64,000 nucleotides of DNA from Shewanella sp. MBTL60-007 (GCF_019654915.1 NZ_BPET01000019.1:1-64000); one strand, 5' to 3'. Positions 54,397-63,992 are shown, numbered from the stretch's first letter. The notes: generated by a model from the letters alone, not told the origin. Numbers and translations: made by a program.

Positions 54397-56307
54397 ATGA
54401 TCACCATCACTCAAGCTCAACTCATTCGTGGCTCGAAAACCTTGCTCGATGAAACTTCGTTAACTGTCTACCCAGGCCACAAGGTCGGTCTAGTCGGTGC
54501 TAACGGTAGCGGCAAGTCGTCACTACTGGCACTAATTATGGGCAAGATTAGCCTAGATAAAGGCGAATTCAGTCTGCCTAGCGGCTGGCAGATTGCCACA
54601 GTGGCGCAGGAGACTCCGGCACTTGAAGTTGCAGCAATCGAATATGTGATCGATGGTGATACTGAGTATCGACAACTTGAGTCAGAATTACATGCAGCCC
54701 AAGAAGCCGATGACGGTCATAAGATTGCCCTACTTCACGGAAAAATCGACGCCATTGGCGGCTACGCGATTCATTCTAGAGCGGCGAGCCTATTAGCGGG
54801 TCTAGGTTTTAGCGAGCAAGAACAGGGCAATCCGGTGAAGAGCTTCTCCGGTGGTTGGCGTATGCGCCTTAACTTGGCTCAAGCCCTGTTGTGCCGCTCA
54901 GATCTACTGCTACTCGATGAGCCAACCAACCACTTAGACTTAGACACCATGTATTGGTTAGAAGGTTGGATTAAAGCCTACCAAGGCACGCTAATTCTGA
55001 TCAGTCACGACCGTGACTTTATCGATGGTATCGTCGATGAAATCGTTCATGTCGAAAACACTAAGCTGAACTACTACAAAGGCAACTATACCTCTTTCGA
55101 GCGTATTCGTGCCGAACGTATGGCCCAGCAGCAGGTGGCCTTTGAGCGTCAACAGAAAGAGCGCGCCCATATGCAGTCTTTTGTCGACCGCTTCCGCTAT
55201 AAAGCCAGTAAGGCAAAGCAAGCCCAGAGCCGCTTAAAAGCACTTGAACGTATGACCGAGCTGCTGCCATCACAAGCGGATAGCCCGTTTCATATGGCCT
55301 TTAGAGAGCCGGAAGCACTGCCAAATCCACTGGTGACCATGGAGCAGGTTTCTATCGGTTACGGTGAAACCGAGATCCTTAAGAAGGTACACCTCAACCT
55401 AGTGCCTGGTGCTCGCATTGGTTTGCTTGGCCGCAATGGCGCCGGTAAGTCGACCTTAGTGAAGCTACTTTCTGGTGAGCTTTCGCCAATGAAAGGGAAA
55501 TATGAGACCAATCCTGGCTTAAACATCGGTTACTTTGCCCAGCACCAGCTAGAGTTTTTAAGCCTAGATGACTCACCACTGCAACACTTAGTGCGCCTCG
55601 CCCCTAACGCTAAGGAGCAGGAGCTACGTAACTTCCTAGGCGGATATGGCTTTAATGGCGATATGGCACTGGCGCCAGTGCGCCCTTTCTCTGGCGGTGA
55701 AAAGGCCCGCTTAGTGCTAGCACTGTTGGTATGGCAACGCCCTAATCTATTGCTACTCGATGAACCGACCAACCACTTAGACCTAGAGATGCGCCATGCG
55801 CTGACCATGGCACTGCAAACCTTCGAAGGTGCCATGATTATCGTCTCCCACGATAGACACTTACTGCGCCTAAGTTGTAGCGACTACTACCTTGTTGACC
55901 AAGGCGAAGTAAAAAGCTTCGACGGCGATCTCGATGATTATCACCAGTGGCTGCTCGATGCCGCTAAGGCCGCCGGTAAGTCAGAAGAAGCTGAGCTAGC
56001 TAAACCCGTTCAAGATAAGAAGCTACAGAAGCGCTTGGAAGCTGAACTGAGACAGAAGCTGTCTCCGCTCAAAAAGGTACAAACTAAACTTGAGAAAGAG
56101 CAGCAAAAAGCAAACGAGCGCCTAAAAGAGCTTGAAGAGATGCTGGCCGACACCAGTCTTTATGATGCCGATAACAAGGCGAAACTCACTCAAGTACTTG
56201 CCGAGCGCACATCGCTGACGCAAGGGCTAGAAGAGAGTGAGATGGAGTGGTTAGAGATCCAAGAAGAGATCGAAACCATAGAGCAGAGCGTTCGCGCAGA
56301 AGCCTAA
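54397..56307 (+). CDS. yheS: ABC-F family ATPase YheS
   Basis: About 637 residues (E. coli YheS is 637) with two ATPase domains and no membrane segment: Walker A GANGSGKSSLLAL and GRNGAGKSTLVKLL, signatures SGGWRMRLNLAQ and SGGEKARLVLAL, and two copies of LLDEPTNHLDL. A C-terminal coiled coil (about 545-635) is present. ABC-F proteins act on the ribosome. The start is the ATG at 54397 (MITITQAQLIRG), aligning with E. coli; the frame is open 27 codons upstream. Confidence 0.95.
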   Translation: MITITQAQLIRGSKTLLDETSLTVYPGHKVGLVGANGSGKSSLLALIMGKISLDKGEFSLPSGWQIATVAQETPALEVAAIEYVIDGDTEYRQLESELHAAQEADDGHKIALLHGKIDAIGGYAIHSRAASLLAGLGFSEQEQGNPVKSFSGGWRMRLNLAQALLCRSDLLLLDEPTNHLDLDTMYWLEGWIKAYQGTLILISHDRDFIDGIVDEIVHVENTKLNYYKGNYTSFERIRAERMAQQQVAFERQQKERAHMQSFVDRFRYKASKAKQAQSRLKALERMTELLPSQADSPFHMAFREPEALPNPLVTMEQVSIGYGETEILKKVHLNLVPGARIGLLGRNGAGKSTLVKLLSGELSPMKGKYETNPGLNIGYFAQHQLEFLSLDDSPLQHLVRLAPNAKEQELRNFLGGYGFNGDMALAPVRPFSGGEKARLVLALLVWQRPNLLLLDEPTNHLDLEMRHALTMALQTFEGAMIIVSHDRHLLRLSCSDYYLVDQGEVKSFDGDLDDYHQWLLDAAKAAGKSEEAELAKPVQDKKLQKRLEAELRQKLSPLKKVQTKLEKEQQKANERLKELEEMLADTSLYDADNKAKLTQVLAERTSLTQGLEESEMEWLEIQEEIETIEQSVRAEA

Positions 56308-56387
56308 TTTAGTGAGCAATACTAGGGGAGCATGGCTCCCCTTTTTGTTACCCTCACCTATACTGGATAACCAGAAGGTCTACCTCG

Positions 56388-56861
56388 ATGACATTGCCTA
56401 ACCCTATTACTCCAAGCTTGTGGCATGATTGCGATAGCCTCTACATGGAGCATCAGACCCTGTGCTTGCAGTTACAGGATGACCACCAGCTCAATGTCAA
56501 TTTATTACTATTAGCCCTATGGCTCGATAAACATCACTACTCACTTCCAGAGCCACAATGGCAAACACTGCAACAAGCGACCCTAGCTTGGGAGCAAAAG
56601 CTGTTGCTTCCCTATAGGCAGTTAAGACGCCAGAGTAAGACGATGCTTGAAACTGACGAGTACCAACAGATGTTAAAGCTTGAGCTGGTGCTAGAGCGAA
56701 AGTCTCAGGCGATGATTTTAAAGGCGCTGCAATCTATGCTTGTTAAAATCGGAGTAAACACCAATAACGCTAACCTCAGCCACTATTTAGCCCTGTTTGA
56801 CCTAGATAGCCGCGATTTTCCGTCACTGCAAACAAGCCTGCATAACAATAAAAAACCTTAA
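56388..56861 (+). CDS. TIGR02444 family protein (DUF2390)
   Basis: A 157-residue, mostly helical, soluble protein with the conserved opening SLWHDCDSLYMEHQTLCLQLQDDH and a middle ALWLDKHHY. It is co-directional with yheS, 80 bases downstream. The family occurs beside yheS in several gammaproteobacteria; function is unknown. It overlaps by a few bases the stop of the oppositely oriented oxidoreductase gene. Confidence 0.85.
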   Translation: MTLPNPITPSLWHDCDSLYMEHQTLCLQLQDDHQLNVNLLLLALWLDKHHYSLPEPQWQTLQQATLAWEQKLLLPYRQLRRQSKTMLETDEYQQMLKLELVLERKSQAMILKALQSMLVKIGVNTNNANLSHYLALFDLDSRDFPSLQTSLHNNKKP

Positions 56862-58447
56862 CCGACTTTAAGTTTCTCAGCTAACCGTGTCGCGTTTCTT
56901 GCGGTAATACCATAGATAGATAGCTGCGGATTAGCCCCTAGACTCGTTGGGAATATCGAGCCATCCATCACTGATAGGTTATCGAAGTAGTGCGACTCAC
57001 CGAAGCTATTCACCATCGACAACTTAGGGTCTTCTCCCATTGGACAGCCGCCCATCACATGGGCCGATGCAACAACGGTTTTCAAAGGCGCTAAGTCCAT
57101 CTCACTGATCACTTTTTTAGCCTCACTCCAGCTCGAAAGATAGGGCATCCCCTCGCTTATCGGCAATACTTGCTGTGCACCGGCTGCAAATTGCAGCTCA
57201 GCCATACTAGCAAACGCGCGCCTTGCCGCTCGCCAAAATGCATCGGTTAACGGGTAATCGAGCGTGAAACCACGGTCGGTCAGCTTGACCTGCCCGCCCT
57301 GACTATTGTCATGGAAGCCATCTCTAACAAGCGCAATGGTCACTTGTAGCTGATTAAACTTCTCCATCAGCTGGGCATGGCTTTGGCCATAACCAAGGGT
57401 TTTAGAAGCAATTAATATCGGATGGATAGGCGGTACTTCAAGCTTATAACCAAGCTCACCATCTGCGCCATCTTGCCAGACGAACTCGTCAGAATAGATA
57501 GACTGAGGCGCACCGCTATGACCATTGATTGGATCGCTAAACACCGCGCCGCTCAAAAGAGTGGGATGCAGGAAAGTGCGCTTGCCAATGATTTCATGAG
57601 GGTCAGGCAGCTTAGAGCGCAGCATGATAGTTGGTGTGTGGATAGCGCCTGCTGCCAAGATATAATGCTTTGCCTTAAACATCAGCTCAACCGGAAGCGG
57701 CTTCATATTGTTATCGACCGCTTGGGCCTTCAACGCAAAAATCTTGTCGTTATGATGCTCAAGCTTGAGAACTTGAGCCTGACTCACCAATGTTGCACCA
57801 CGCTCCAGTGCTGCCGGAATGGTAGTAACTAACATAGATTGCTTAGCATTGACCGGACAGCCCATACCGCAATAACCGGTATTCCAGCAACCCAGAACAT
57901 TGCGCTTAATAACGGTATATTCCCAACCTAACTTCTCACAGCCGTGCTTTAACGCCTGATTATTACGGTTGGGCTCATAAGCCCACTCGCTAATGTTTAG
58001 TCGCTGCTCCATCTTCTCAAACCAAGGGTCTAACTCGGCACGAGACAGGCCTGCAACCGTTTTAGCCTGAGCCCAATAATCCAACGCTGGCTCAGGAGTA
58101 CGAATCGAAGTGGTCCAGTTAACGGTTGTGGAGCCACCGACGGCGCGCCCCTGAAAAATTCCGATAGCCTTATCTGTGGTCTTCATTCCAGCCGCTTGCT
58201 GGTAGAGATCGGGATAGGCGACTCGCTCCTCCATCACAAAGTCTTTCGATGACTTAAGCTGACCAGACTCAACGATAATCACCGACAAACCTGCTTCGGT
58301 AAGAATTTCTGCCGCAACACCGCCCCCTGCACCACTGCCGACAATCACCACATCGGCTTCTAAAGTCTGGTTTTCGGTAAGCTTAGCCGCATTAATATGA
58401 CTCCAACCGGAATCGAGCCCAGTAACAATTGGGTCTTCAATAGCCAT
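56858..58447 (-). CDS. GMC-family FAD oxidoreductase
   Basis: A 529-residue flavoprotein. The Rossmann motif is VVIVGSGAGGGVAAEILTEA (about 33-52). GRAVGGSTTVNWTTS is the GMC signature. The C-terminal segment AHVMGGCPMGEDPKLSMVN and GSIFPTSLGANPQLSIYG holds the family His/Asn region. Preceding it on the same strand are a short coupled ORF and a subunit-3-like gene, the layout of membrane-bound gluconate/sugar dehydrogenases. The electron acceptor and substrate are unknown. It interrupts the otherwise conserved yheS...yheT block. GGGGAG precedes the ATG. Confidence 0.92.
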   Translation of the reverse strand: MAIEDPIVTGLDSGWSHINAAKLTENQTLEADVVIVGSGAGGGVAAEILTEAGLSVIIVESGQLKSSKDFVMEERVAYPDLYQQAAGMKTTDKAIGIFQGRAVGGSTTVNWTTSIRTPEPALDYWAQAKTVAGLSRAELDPWFEKMEQRLNISEWAYEPNRNNQALKHGCEKLGWEYTVIKRNVLGCWNTGYCGMGCPVNAKQSMLVTTIPAALERGATLVSQAQVLKLEHHNDKIFALKAQAVDNNMKPLPVELMFKAKHYILAAGAIHTPTIMLRSKLPDPHEIIGKRTFLHPTLLSGAVFSDPINGHSGAPQSIYSDEFVWQDGADGELGYKLEVPPIHPILIASKTLGYGQSHAQLMEKFNQLQVTIALVRDGFHDNSQGGQVKLTDRGFTLDYPLTDAFWRAARRAFASMAELQFAAGAQQVLPISEGMPYLSSWSEAKKVISEMDLAPLKTVVASAHVMGGCPMGEDPKLSMVNSFGESHYFDNLSVMDGSIFPTSLGANPQLSIYGITARNATRLAEKLKVG

Positions 58448-58489
58448 AAATACTCCCCTTTCCGGTCAAATGAGTCTTAACCAATAACT

Positions 58490-58561
58490 TCACTTCATAT
58501 CCTCCAGAATACTTGGCTCAATATTCATGGCGAAAATCGCTAGAGTCGTCACTAATTGCAT
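58490..58561 (-). CDS. Very short coupled ORF (23 codons) between the oxidoreductase genes
   Basis: Its ATG overlaps the stop of the subunit-3-like gene (TAATG). It ends ILEDMK, echoing the FLEDMK end of that upstream protein. It may be a partial duplication of the upstream 3-prime end that is still translated by coupling. Whether a peptide accumulates is unknown. Confidence 0.35.
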   Translation of the reverse strand: MQLVTTLAIFAMNIEPSILEDMK

Positions 58562-59076
58562 TATTTCATATCCTCAAGAAATGTCGGTTTAGCGTAATGC
58601 AATCGACTCCAGTGTTCAGGGCTTGAATAGTAGCTCGCCATCACTAGCTCTCTTAACCCCTGATAGGCAGTCACCATCATATCCATGAAGCTGGTACGCC
58701 AACTCTGCAGCATCTCAATCAATTCGGCTTGATTACGCATCATCAAAGGCGTCATGCTGCCGGTTAAAATCAATAAGCCAAGTCGCCCCTCTAACATCTC
58801 AAGAAGTTGCTCTAGTTCGTCAAAGGAGTCTTGGGGAAGGATGGAGATGGTATGCTCGATAGCATCTAGAGTTCGATTTATCGAATCGCGTTTTAACGTA
58901 GCAACATCGGGGAGTGCTCCATCGAGAAAGACAGGAACGAGCACGCTAAATAACAGACGGTGTTTGTCATCGAGTTCTTTATTGACGCCAACATAATCTG
59001 ACGAGTAATAGTTTACTCCCAGCGCTAAGCAAGCCGTACCTGCTAATGCGGTTGTGATAAAGGTCCGTCGCTCCAT
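58561..59076 (-). CDS. Gluconate 2-dehydrogenase subunit 3-like protein
   Basis: A 171-residue protein starting RRTFITTALAGTACLALG, a twin-arginine-like signal peptide, followed by a helical domain with a central LEDLEML-type helix pair. Subunit 3 proteins of gluconate/2-keto dehydrogenases escort or stabilise the flavin subunit in the periplasm. The GMC oxidoreductase gene follows, with a short coupled ORF between. The GMC protein itself has no visible export signal, so it would be carried out as a passenger of this Tat-type signal. Confidence 0.75.
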   Translation of the reverse strand: MERRTFITTALAGTACLALGVNYYSSDYVGVNKELDDKHRLLFSVLVPVFLDGALPDVATLKRDSINRTLDAIEHTISILPQDSFDELEQLLEMLEGRLGLLILTGSMTPLMMRNQAELIEMLQSWRTSFMDMMVTAYQGLRELVMASYYSSPEHWSRLHYAKPTFLEDMK

Positions 59077-59242
59077 CGAGTCCTCTCATTGTTATTATGA
59101 ATTTTATGGCGGCAAAACTGCGCGGCCCTAGCGCTTACAACGACAAACAAAGCGAATAAAAGACCTGTATAAAATCTGTGTTACACTCTGCAGACAATAA
59201 CAATTAAACATACGTTTTAATTTTCAGCAATAGCCAATTACT

Positions 59243-60223
59243 ATGAGCCAGATATTTTCCCCCCCTTGGTGGGCCAAAAATCCCCATATCCAAACGATTC
59301 TACCCGTGCTAACCAAAGTGGACAAACCACAACTTAGACGTGAGCGATTAGAACTGAGCGACGGTGACTTTATCGATCTCGACTGGCAAGGCTCCCCTAA
59401 GGATAGTCAGCCGATATTGGTGATAATTCATGGCTTAGAAGGAAGTGCGCAATCCCATTATGCACGGCGTATGTTAGCGGCCTGTAAGGCGTTAGACTTA
59501 TGTGCAGTGGTGCATCACCACCGCAGCTGCTCCGGAGAACTCAATCGTCTAGTGAGAGGCTACCACAGTGGCGACACTCAAGATCTACAAACCAGCTTGA
59601 ATCACCTAAAGACGCAATATCCTGGCAGCCGCTTGCTTGCAGCGGGCTATAGCCTAGGCGGCAATGTGTTGGTTAAGTACCAAGGTGAGCAACAAGATAG
59701 CAGCCTGATTGACAGAGGCGTTGCCATCTCGGCACCACTGCAGCTTGGCTCCTGCGCCAATCGACTTGAGAAAGGCTTCTCAAAAGTTTACCAAAGCTAT
59801 CTGATTAAACAGTTACAAGAGAAGATGCGTGGGAAAATAGCCAAACCCGAATTACAGCCCTTAATGCCCATAAATAAAAGTGACATTGAGCGGCTAACAA
59901 CATTTTATGCCTTCGATGATAAGATCACCGCACCGCTACACGGTTTTACCGATGTTGATGACTACTATACTCGCGCCAGTGGCTTACCTTACCTAAGTCA
60001 GATCACTAAGCCGACCTTAGTCATTCACGCTAAAGATGATCCCTTTATGACGCACGCAGTGATCCCATCAAAGGCACAACTATCCGATCAGGTACACTAC
60101 GAACTGCACGAAAATGGTGGTCATGTGGGCTTTATCGATGGTGGTAGTCCGTGGCGACCGCAGTATTATCTTGAAAAACGCGTATTAAACTTTTTAACCT
60201 CATTGGAAACATCAGTATGTTAG
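59243..60223 (+). CDS. yheT: YheT, alpha/beta-hydrolase family protein
   Basis: A 326-residue hydrolase-fold protein. HGLEGSAQSHYARRM carries the oxyanion-region motif, AAGYSLGGNVLVKY holds the nucleophile elbow with Ser (about residue 134), and late Asp (HAKDDPFM) and His (NGGHVGFIDG) complete the triad. Opening FSPPWWAKNPHIQTILP matches YheT/UPF0017. E. coli context yheS-yheT-yheU-prkB is kept. Substrate unknown. Confidence 0.93.
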   Translation: MSQIFSPPWWAKNPHIQTILPVLTKVDKPQLRRERLELSDGDFIDLDWQGSPKDSQPILVIIHGLEGSAQSHYARRMLAACKALDLCAVVHHHRSCSGELNRLVRGYHSGDTQDLQTSLNHLKTQYPGSRLLAAGYSLGGNVLVKYQGEQQDSSLIDRGVAISAPLQLGSCANRLEKGFSKVYQSYLIKQLQEKMRGKIAKPELQPLMPINKSDIERLTTFYAFDDKITAPLHGFTDVDDYYTRASGLPYLSQITKPTLVIHAKDDPFMTHAVIPSKAQLSDQVHYELHENGGHVGFIDGGSPWRPQYYLEKRVLNFLTSLETSVC

Positions 60224-60471
60224 TGCCTTATGAGTCTTTAACCCAGTTACCTAGCGAGACTTTTGACAACCTCATTAAAGAGTATCTTATCAGCCAAGTC
60301 GAAGATGGCAGCTTTTCTGGTGATGGTGAACATAGTATGGATAGAGCCATCGTTCAGTGCAGGGCCGCACTCAAACAGGGGATCTTAGTGGTTGAATATA
60401 ACGAGGAAGAGGAATCCATCGGCATCAGACGCAAAGAAGATATCGTCTATCAAGAGAGTGATTACGATTAA
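60217..60471 (+). CDS. yheU: YheU family protein
   Basis: An 84-residue protein whose ATG overlaps the end of yheT by seven bases, so translation is coupled. The opening MLVPYESLTQLPSETFDNLI matches E. coli YheU, which is 72 residues. Function unknown. Confidence 0.92.
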   Translation: MLVPYESLTQLPSETFDNLIKEYLISQVEDGSFSGDGEHSMDRAIVQCRAALKQGILVVEYNEEEESIGIRRKEDIVYQESDYD

Positions 60472-60601
60472 ATTGACCTAAGCGAAGCGAGTCCGTATAA
60501 CTTAAGATACTGAACCGCAATCTGCTTACCTGAGTCACTATAGTTAGCCATTTAGGCTAGTGTACAGGTGATAGTTAACTATCTATATTTTGGGTAAAAA
60601 A

Positions 60602-61489
60602 ATGTCAGCGAAACATCCGATCATTGCAGTAACTGGCTCCTCTGGTGCAGGCACGACGACCACGACAACAGCATTTAATCATATCTTTAGACAACTCGGC
60701 ATTAATGCCGCGATTGTGGAAGGCGACAGCTTTCATCATTTCACCCGCCCAGAAATGGCGGTAATGATCCGTAAAGAGAAGACCGAGAATCGAAATATTA
60801 GCTATTTCGGCCCGGAAGCGAATGACTTTAACCGTCTTGAGCAGTGTTTCAGGGATTACAGTAATACTGGACAAGGTGAGACTCGCGCCTATTTACACAC
60901 TTTCGATGAAGCAGTGCCCTTTAACCAGATGCCCGGCACTTTTACCCAATGGCACCCATTGCCTGAAAATACCGATATGCTCTATTACGAGGGGCTTCAT
61001 GGTGGTGTTGTCACCGATGACTGTGACGTCGCCCAACATGTGGATCTGCTTATCGGCATGGTACCGATTGTTAACCTTGAATGGATTCAGAAGATTATCC
61101 GAGATACTTCGGAGCGTGGCCACAGTCGTGAAAAGGTGATGGATTCAATCGTACGCAGTATGGACGATTATATTAACCATATGACACCACAGTTTTCTCG
61201 CACCCATATTAACTTCCAGCGCGTGCCCACGGTAGACACCTCAAATCCATTTAGCGCTAAAAGCATTCCAACCTTAGATGAAAGCTTTGTGGTGATCCGT
61301 TTTCGTGGCATAAAAAATGTCGACTTTCCCTACTACCTAAAAATGATCCAAGGCTCATTTATGTCACGCATGAATACATTAGTGGTACCCGGTGGCAAGA
61401 TGTCCCTAGCCATGGAGCTCATCCTTACCCCATTGGTAAAAGATTTGATGGACAAGCGACTAGAACTTATTACTCAAGAGGATGAGTAA
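60602..61489 (+). CDS. prkB: Phosphoribulokinase-family protein PrkB
   Basis: About 295 residues (E. coli PrkB is 289), with the P-loop variant TGSSGAGTTTTTTAF and VEGDSFHHFTRPEM. The start is ATG 60602 (MSAKHP, identical to E. coli). Despite the name, no Calvin cycle genes are near; the physiological substrate is unknown. The next gene beyond the repeat tract and the Sel1 gene is crp, as in E. coli, where only yhfA intervenes. Confidence 0.93.
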   Translation: MSAKHPIIAVTGSSGAGTTTTTTAFNHIFRQLGINAAIVEGDSFHHFTRPEMAVMIRKEKTENRNISYFGPEANDFNRLEQCFRDYSNTGQGETRAYLHTFDEAVPFNQMPGTFTQWHPLPENTDMLYYEGLHGGVVTDDCDVAQHVDLLIGMVPIVNLEWIQKIIRDTSERGHSREKVMDSIVRSMDDYINHMTPQFSRTHINFQRVPTVDTSNPFSAKSIPTLDESFVVIRFRGIKNVDFPYYLKMIQGSFMSRMNTLVVPGGKMSLAMELILTPLVKDLMDKRLELITQEDE

Positions 61490-61595
61490 CTTTTACTAAG
61501 CCATTACTTATTAAGATTAGTTTAAGCCTGCTTATGTAGACTGCGGCTTATCGGGATTTCAGGCGAAAGAACGATAAGTTAGCGGTCCCTTGGAG

Positions 61596-61940
61596 GTAAA
61601 TTCCCCCATCTTGATCTGTTTGTTTCCTTGGGACTGTTAACTGACCTCTTCTTAGATTTTTTATCAAAAGTAAATTCCACATCCATGCTTGATCTGTTTG
61701 CTGCCTTGGGATTGCTAACTGACCTCTCCTTATTAAAACCCCTGAAAAGTAAATTCCACATCCATGCTTGATCTGTTTGTTTCCTTGGGATTGCTAGCTG
61801 ACCTTACAAAGACCCACAATAGTAAATTCCACCGTCATGCTTGATCCGTTTGTCTTCTTGGGACTGTTAACTGACCTCTTTTTAAAAGCGCTGACTGACC
61901 TCTTCTTATTAACCCCCCAGAAAAGTAAATTCCATCAGGA
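61596..61940. repeat. Degenerate tandem repeats, unit about 75 bases, four and a half copies
   Basis: GTAAATTCC recurs at 61596, 61670, 61749, 61822 and 61925. Each unit then holds TTGATCTGTTTG, a CTTGGGA(C/T)TG and CTGACCTCTTCTTA-like segments. Spacings of 74, 79, 73 and 103 bases are not multiples of three, so it is not one repetitive protein. The 545-base gap between prkB and the Sel1 gene is otherwise empty apart from a terminator. Confidence 0.85.
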
Positions 61941-61975
61941 TGCTCGTACTGCTCTTGGTGTTTTTCAGGCACAAA

Positions 61976-61999
61976 AAAAGCTCCTATTTAGGAGCTTTC
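61976..61999 (-). terminator. Terminator after the Sel1-repeat gene
   Basis: AAAGCTCCTA pairs with TAGGAGCTTT; on the minus strand it ends in seven T residues. Confidence 0.88.
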
Positions 62000-62035
62000 T
62001 ATTTATCAGTACTGTTCATGAGCAGTATACAATGA

Positions 62036-62818
62036 CTAATTACCCGTTAGCGGCAACACTTCACGGTAAGGTTCGTAGTTTTGGTAGCGCTTAAGACGCT
62101 GCTTAAACTCTGCCGTTTTACTTTGATCTGTGCTCAGGTTTAATGCCTCTATCGCCTTCTGCTGAGTCGAGATGGCGGCATTAAAATCTCCAATTTCAGC
62201 ATAAGCGGCAGCAAGGTTATCTAAGTTTGTTGGATCTTGCTCATTTGACTCAAGCAGTGCCAATGACAATTCGAGTGCCTTATTACCATTGCGATATTGC
62301 GCTTCAGGGCAAGTCGCTAGAATCCAGGCCACATTGCCAAGCGAAACCATATCGCCTACGGCATTAAACTGCTCGACCGCCTTACCGCAATTTCGCTCAA
62401 TCCCTTGACCACCCGCCGCATAAATAAAACCGAGTCTAAAATTAGCCCACTTGTTTCCCTGTTTGCTCAACTCACTATACCATTGCTCGGCAGTCGAAAG
62501 GTTACGTTCGATTAGGCTACCTTCGAATGCTAAATCAGCGATAGTTTGCTGCGCTTTTGTATGACCAAGCTCTGCGGCATCGGTGAGCCACTGCACGCCC
62601 AAGTCTCTATCTTGTGCGACAAAACGACCTGATAAGTACATTAACCCCAACAGATACTGTGCATCTTTGTCACCCTGGGTCGCTTTGAGTTGAATGTGTG
62701 CTAAACGACTTGCTTCTTCAGCGCCTTGAGGCTGCGGAATCGAGAACGCGTTAGCTCCAGTGCTAACGGCTAAAAAAAAGACCACAACAGTATTTAAAAT
62801 CCAAGGTCTACAATTCAC
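62036..62818 (-). CDS. Exported Sel1/TPR-repeat protein
   Basis: A 260-residue protein with a signal peptide (about 1-25, ending GANAF) and Sel1-like repeats from about 33 to 150 (KDAQYLLGLMYLSGR, TKAQQTIADLAFEGS, FRLGFIYAAGG), then a TPR-like pair near 195-235. Such proteins bind partners in the periplasm; no specific function can be assigned. The gene lies between the repeat tract and crp. Confidence 0.85.
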   Translation of the reverse strand: MNCRPWILNTVVVFFLAVSTGANAFSIPQPQGAEEASRLAHIQLKATQGDKDAQYLLGLMYLSGRFVAQDRDLGVQWLTDAAELGHTKAQQTIADLAFEGSLIERNLSTAEQWYSELSKQGNKWANFRLGFIYAAGGQGIERNCGKAVEQFNAVGDMVSLGNVAWILATCPEAQYRNGNKALELSLALLESNEQDPTNLDNLAAAYAEIGDFNAAISTQQKAIEALNLSTDQSKTAEFKQRLKRYQNYEPYREVLPLTGN

Positions 62819-63273
62819 GATAGGCTCCTACAACTCACTAAAAATGACTGCAAATAAGGCAAGAGTTAACAGTCTCTTTAATATTATTCTTACCCAAGTT
62901 AGCCAGAAATTAGCTTGAATGTCGAGTGCAAACAATACAGAACCACTAATGAGAACTATTTCTCTTATAAGAATTCCACCATTAAGAATATTGTATACAC
63001 GTTTAAATCTAATCCTCTGCACATTCGAAGTGAAAATGATTGTAACAAGATGTGATATAAGCCTAATTGTTCACTCAACAATTAGGCTTAGCTGCGGATT
63101 CAGTTGACATATATCACTAATGTATCAGAATACGTATATCTAAATGGCTAGACGCCTTTGAGTGGGTAAGTCTAAACTAAGACTTCTATCAAGGTTTTAA
63201 TAGCTTAATTGACGTAAGATGCTTAATTAGCATATTCTTACTTTCATAATGTAATCAGCCGAGGAACATAGGC
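62819..63273 (+). other. Upstream region of crp with a strong hairpin
   Basis: About 450 bases without a gene. It contains a 14-base-pair hairpin (63058-63090) and a TTGACA (63104-63109) that may be the crp -35, paired with CAGAAT at 16-base spacing. No convincing CRP site (TGTGA-N6-TCACA) was found by eye. Confidence 0.45.
63058..63090. terminator. Perfect 14-base-pair hairpin upstream of crp
   Basis: TAAGCCTAATTGTT and AACAATTAGGCTTA are exact complements around CACTC. It lies 240 bases downstream of the start of the divergent Sel1 gene and 184 bases before crp. No T run follows, so a terminator is only one possibility; it may be a regulatory element. Confidence 0.5.
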
Positions 63274-63909
63274 ATGGCTCTGATTGGAAAGCCAAAACCA
63301 GATCCTACTTTGGAATGGTTTTTATCACACTGTCACATTCATAAATATCCAGCCAAAAGTACTTTGATCCACGCTGGTGAAGATTCAGATACACTTTACT
63401 ACATAGTAAAAGGCTCTGTTGCCGTCTTGATTAAAGATGAAGAAGGTAAAGAGATGATTCTTTCTTACCTGAATCAGGGCGACTTTATCGGTGAGCTAGG
63501 TTTGTTTGAAGAGCAAGCAGAACGTACGGCATGGGTTCGTGCTAAGCAAGCTTGTGAAATCGCAGAAATCTCTTACAAGAAGTTCAAGCAGTTAATTCAA
63601 GTTAACCCTGAAATCTTGATGAAGCTTTCATCTCAGATGGCTTACCGTCTGCACAGCACAAGCCAGAAAGTAGGCGACCTTGCGTTTCTTGATGTTGCAG
63701 GAAGAATTGCACAAACTTTGCTTCACCTTGCAAAGCAGCCAGATGCGATGACACATCCAGATGGCATGCAGATCAAGATCACTCGTCAAGAGATTGGCCA
63801 AATCGTTGGCTGCTCTCGTGAGACTGTAGGTCGTATCTTGAAAATGCTTGAGGAACAGAACCTTATCCAAGCACACGGTAAAACTATCGTGGTTTACGGA
63901 ACTCGATAA
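63274..63909 (+). CDS. crp: cAMP receptor protein CRP
   Basis: A 211-residue global regulator almost identical to E. coli CRP (210). The cyclic nucleotide pocket includes GELGLFEE and RTAWVRAK, the hinge follows, and the helix-turn-helix reads [20 protein letters not shown]. In Shewanella CRP also controls anaerobic respiration genes. The start ATG follows GAGGAACATAGG. Confidence 0.98.
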   Translation: MALIGKPKPDPTLEWFLSHCHIHKYPAKSTLIHAGEDSDTLYYIVKGSVAVLIKDEEGKEMILSYLNQGDFIGELGLFEEQAERTAWVRAKQACEIAEISYKKFKQLIQVNPEILMKLSSQMAYRLHSTSQKVGDLAFLDVAGRIAQTLLHLAKQPDAMTHPDGMQIKITRQEIGQIVGCSRETVGRILKMLEEQNLIQAHGKTIVVYGTR

Positions 63910-63947
63910 GCCAGTATTAAGCTCGGTTTAAGACAGCTTCTATAAAG

Positions 63948-63979
63948 TGGCCTGAGATTATCTCAGGCCATTTTTTTTA
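63948..63979 (+). terminator. Terminator after crp
   Basis: TGGCCTGAGA pairs with TCTCAGGCCA, followed by eight T residues. Confidence 0.95.
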
Positions 63980-63992
63980 TTAGGAGTTCAGT

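Noticed and set aside
61579..62094. Two short reading frames within the 75-base tandem repeats
   Set aside because: Repeat spacing is not a multiple of three, so no repetitive protein is kept in frame across the units.
62828..63022. A 64-codon minus-strand frame before crp
   Set aside because: No ribosome site and AT-rich composition; treated as intergenic.
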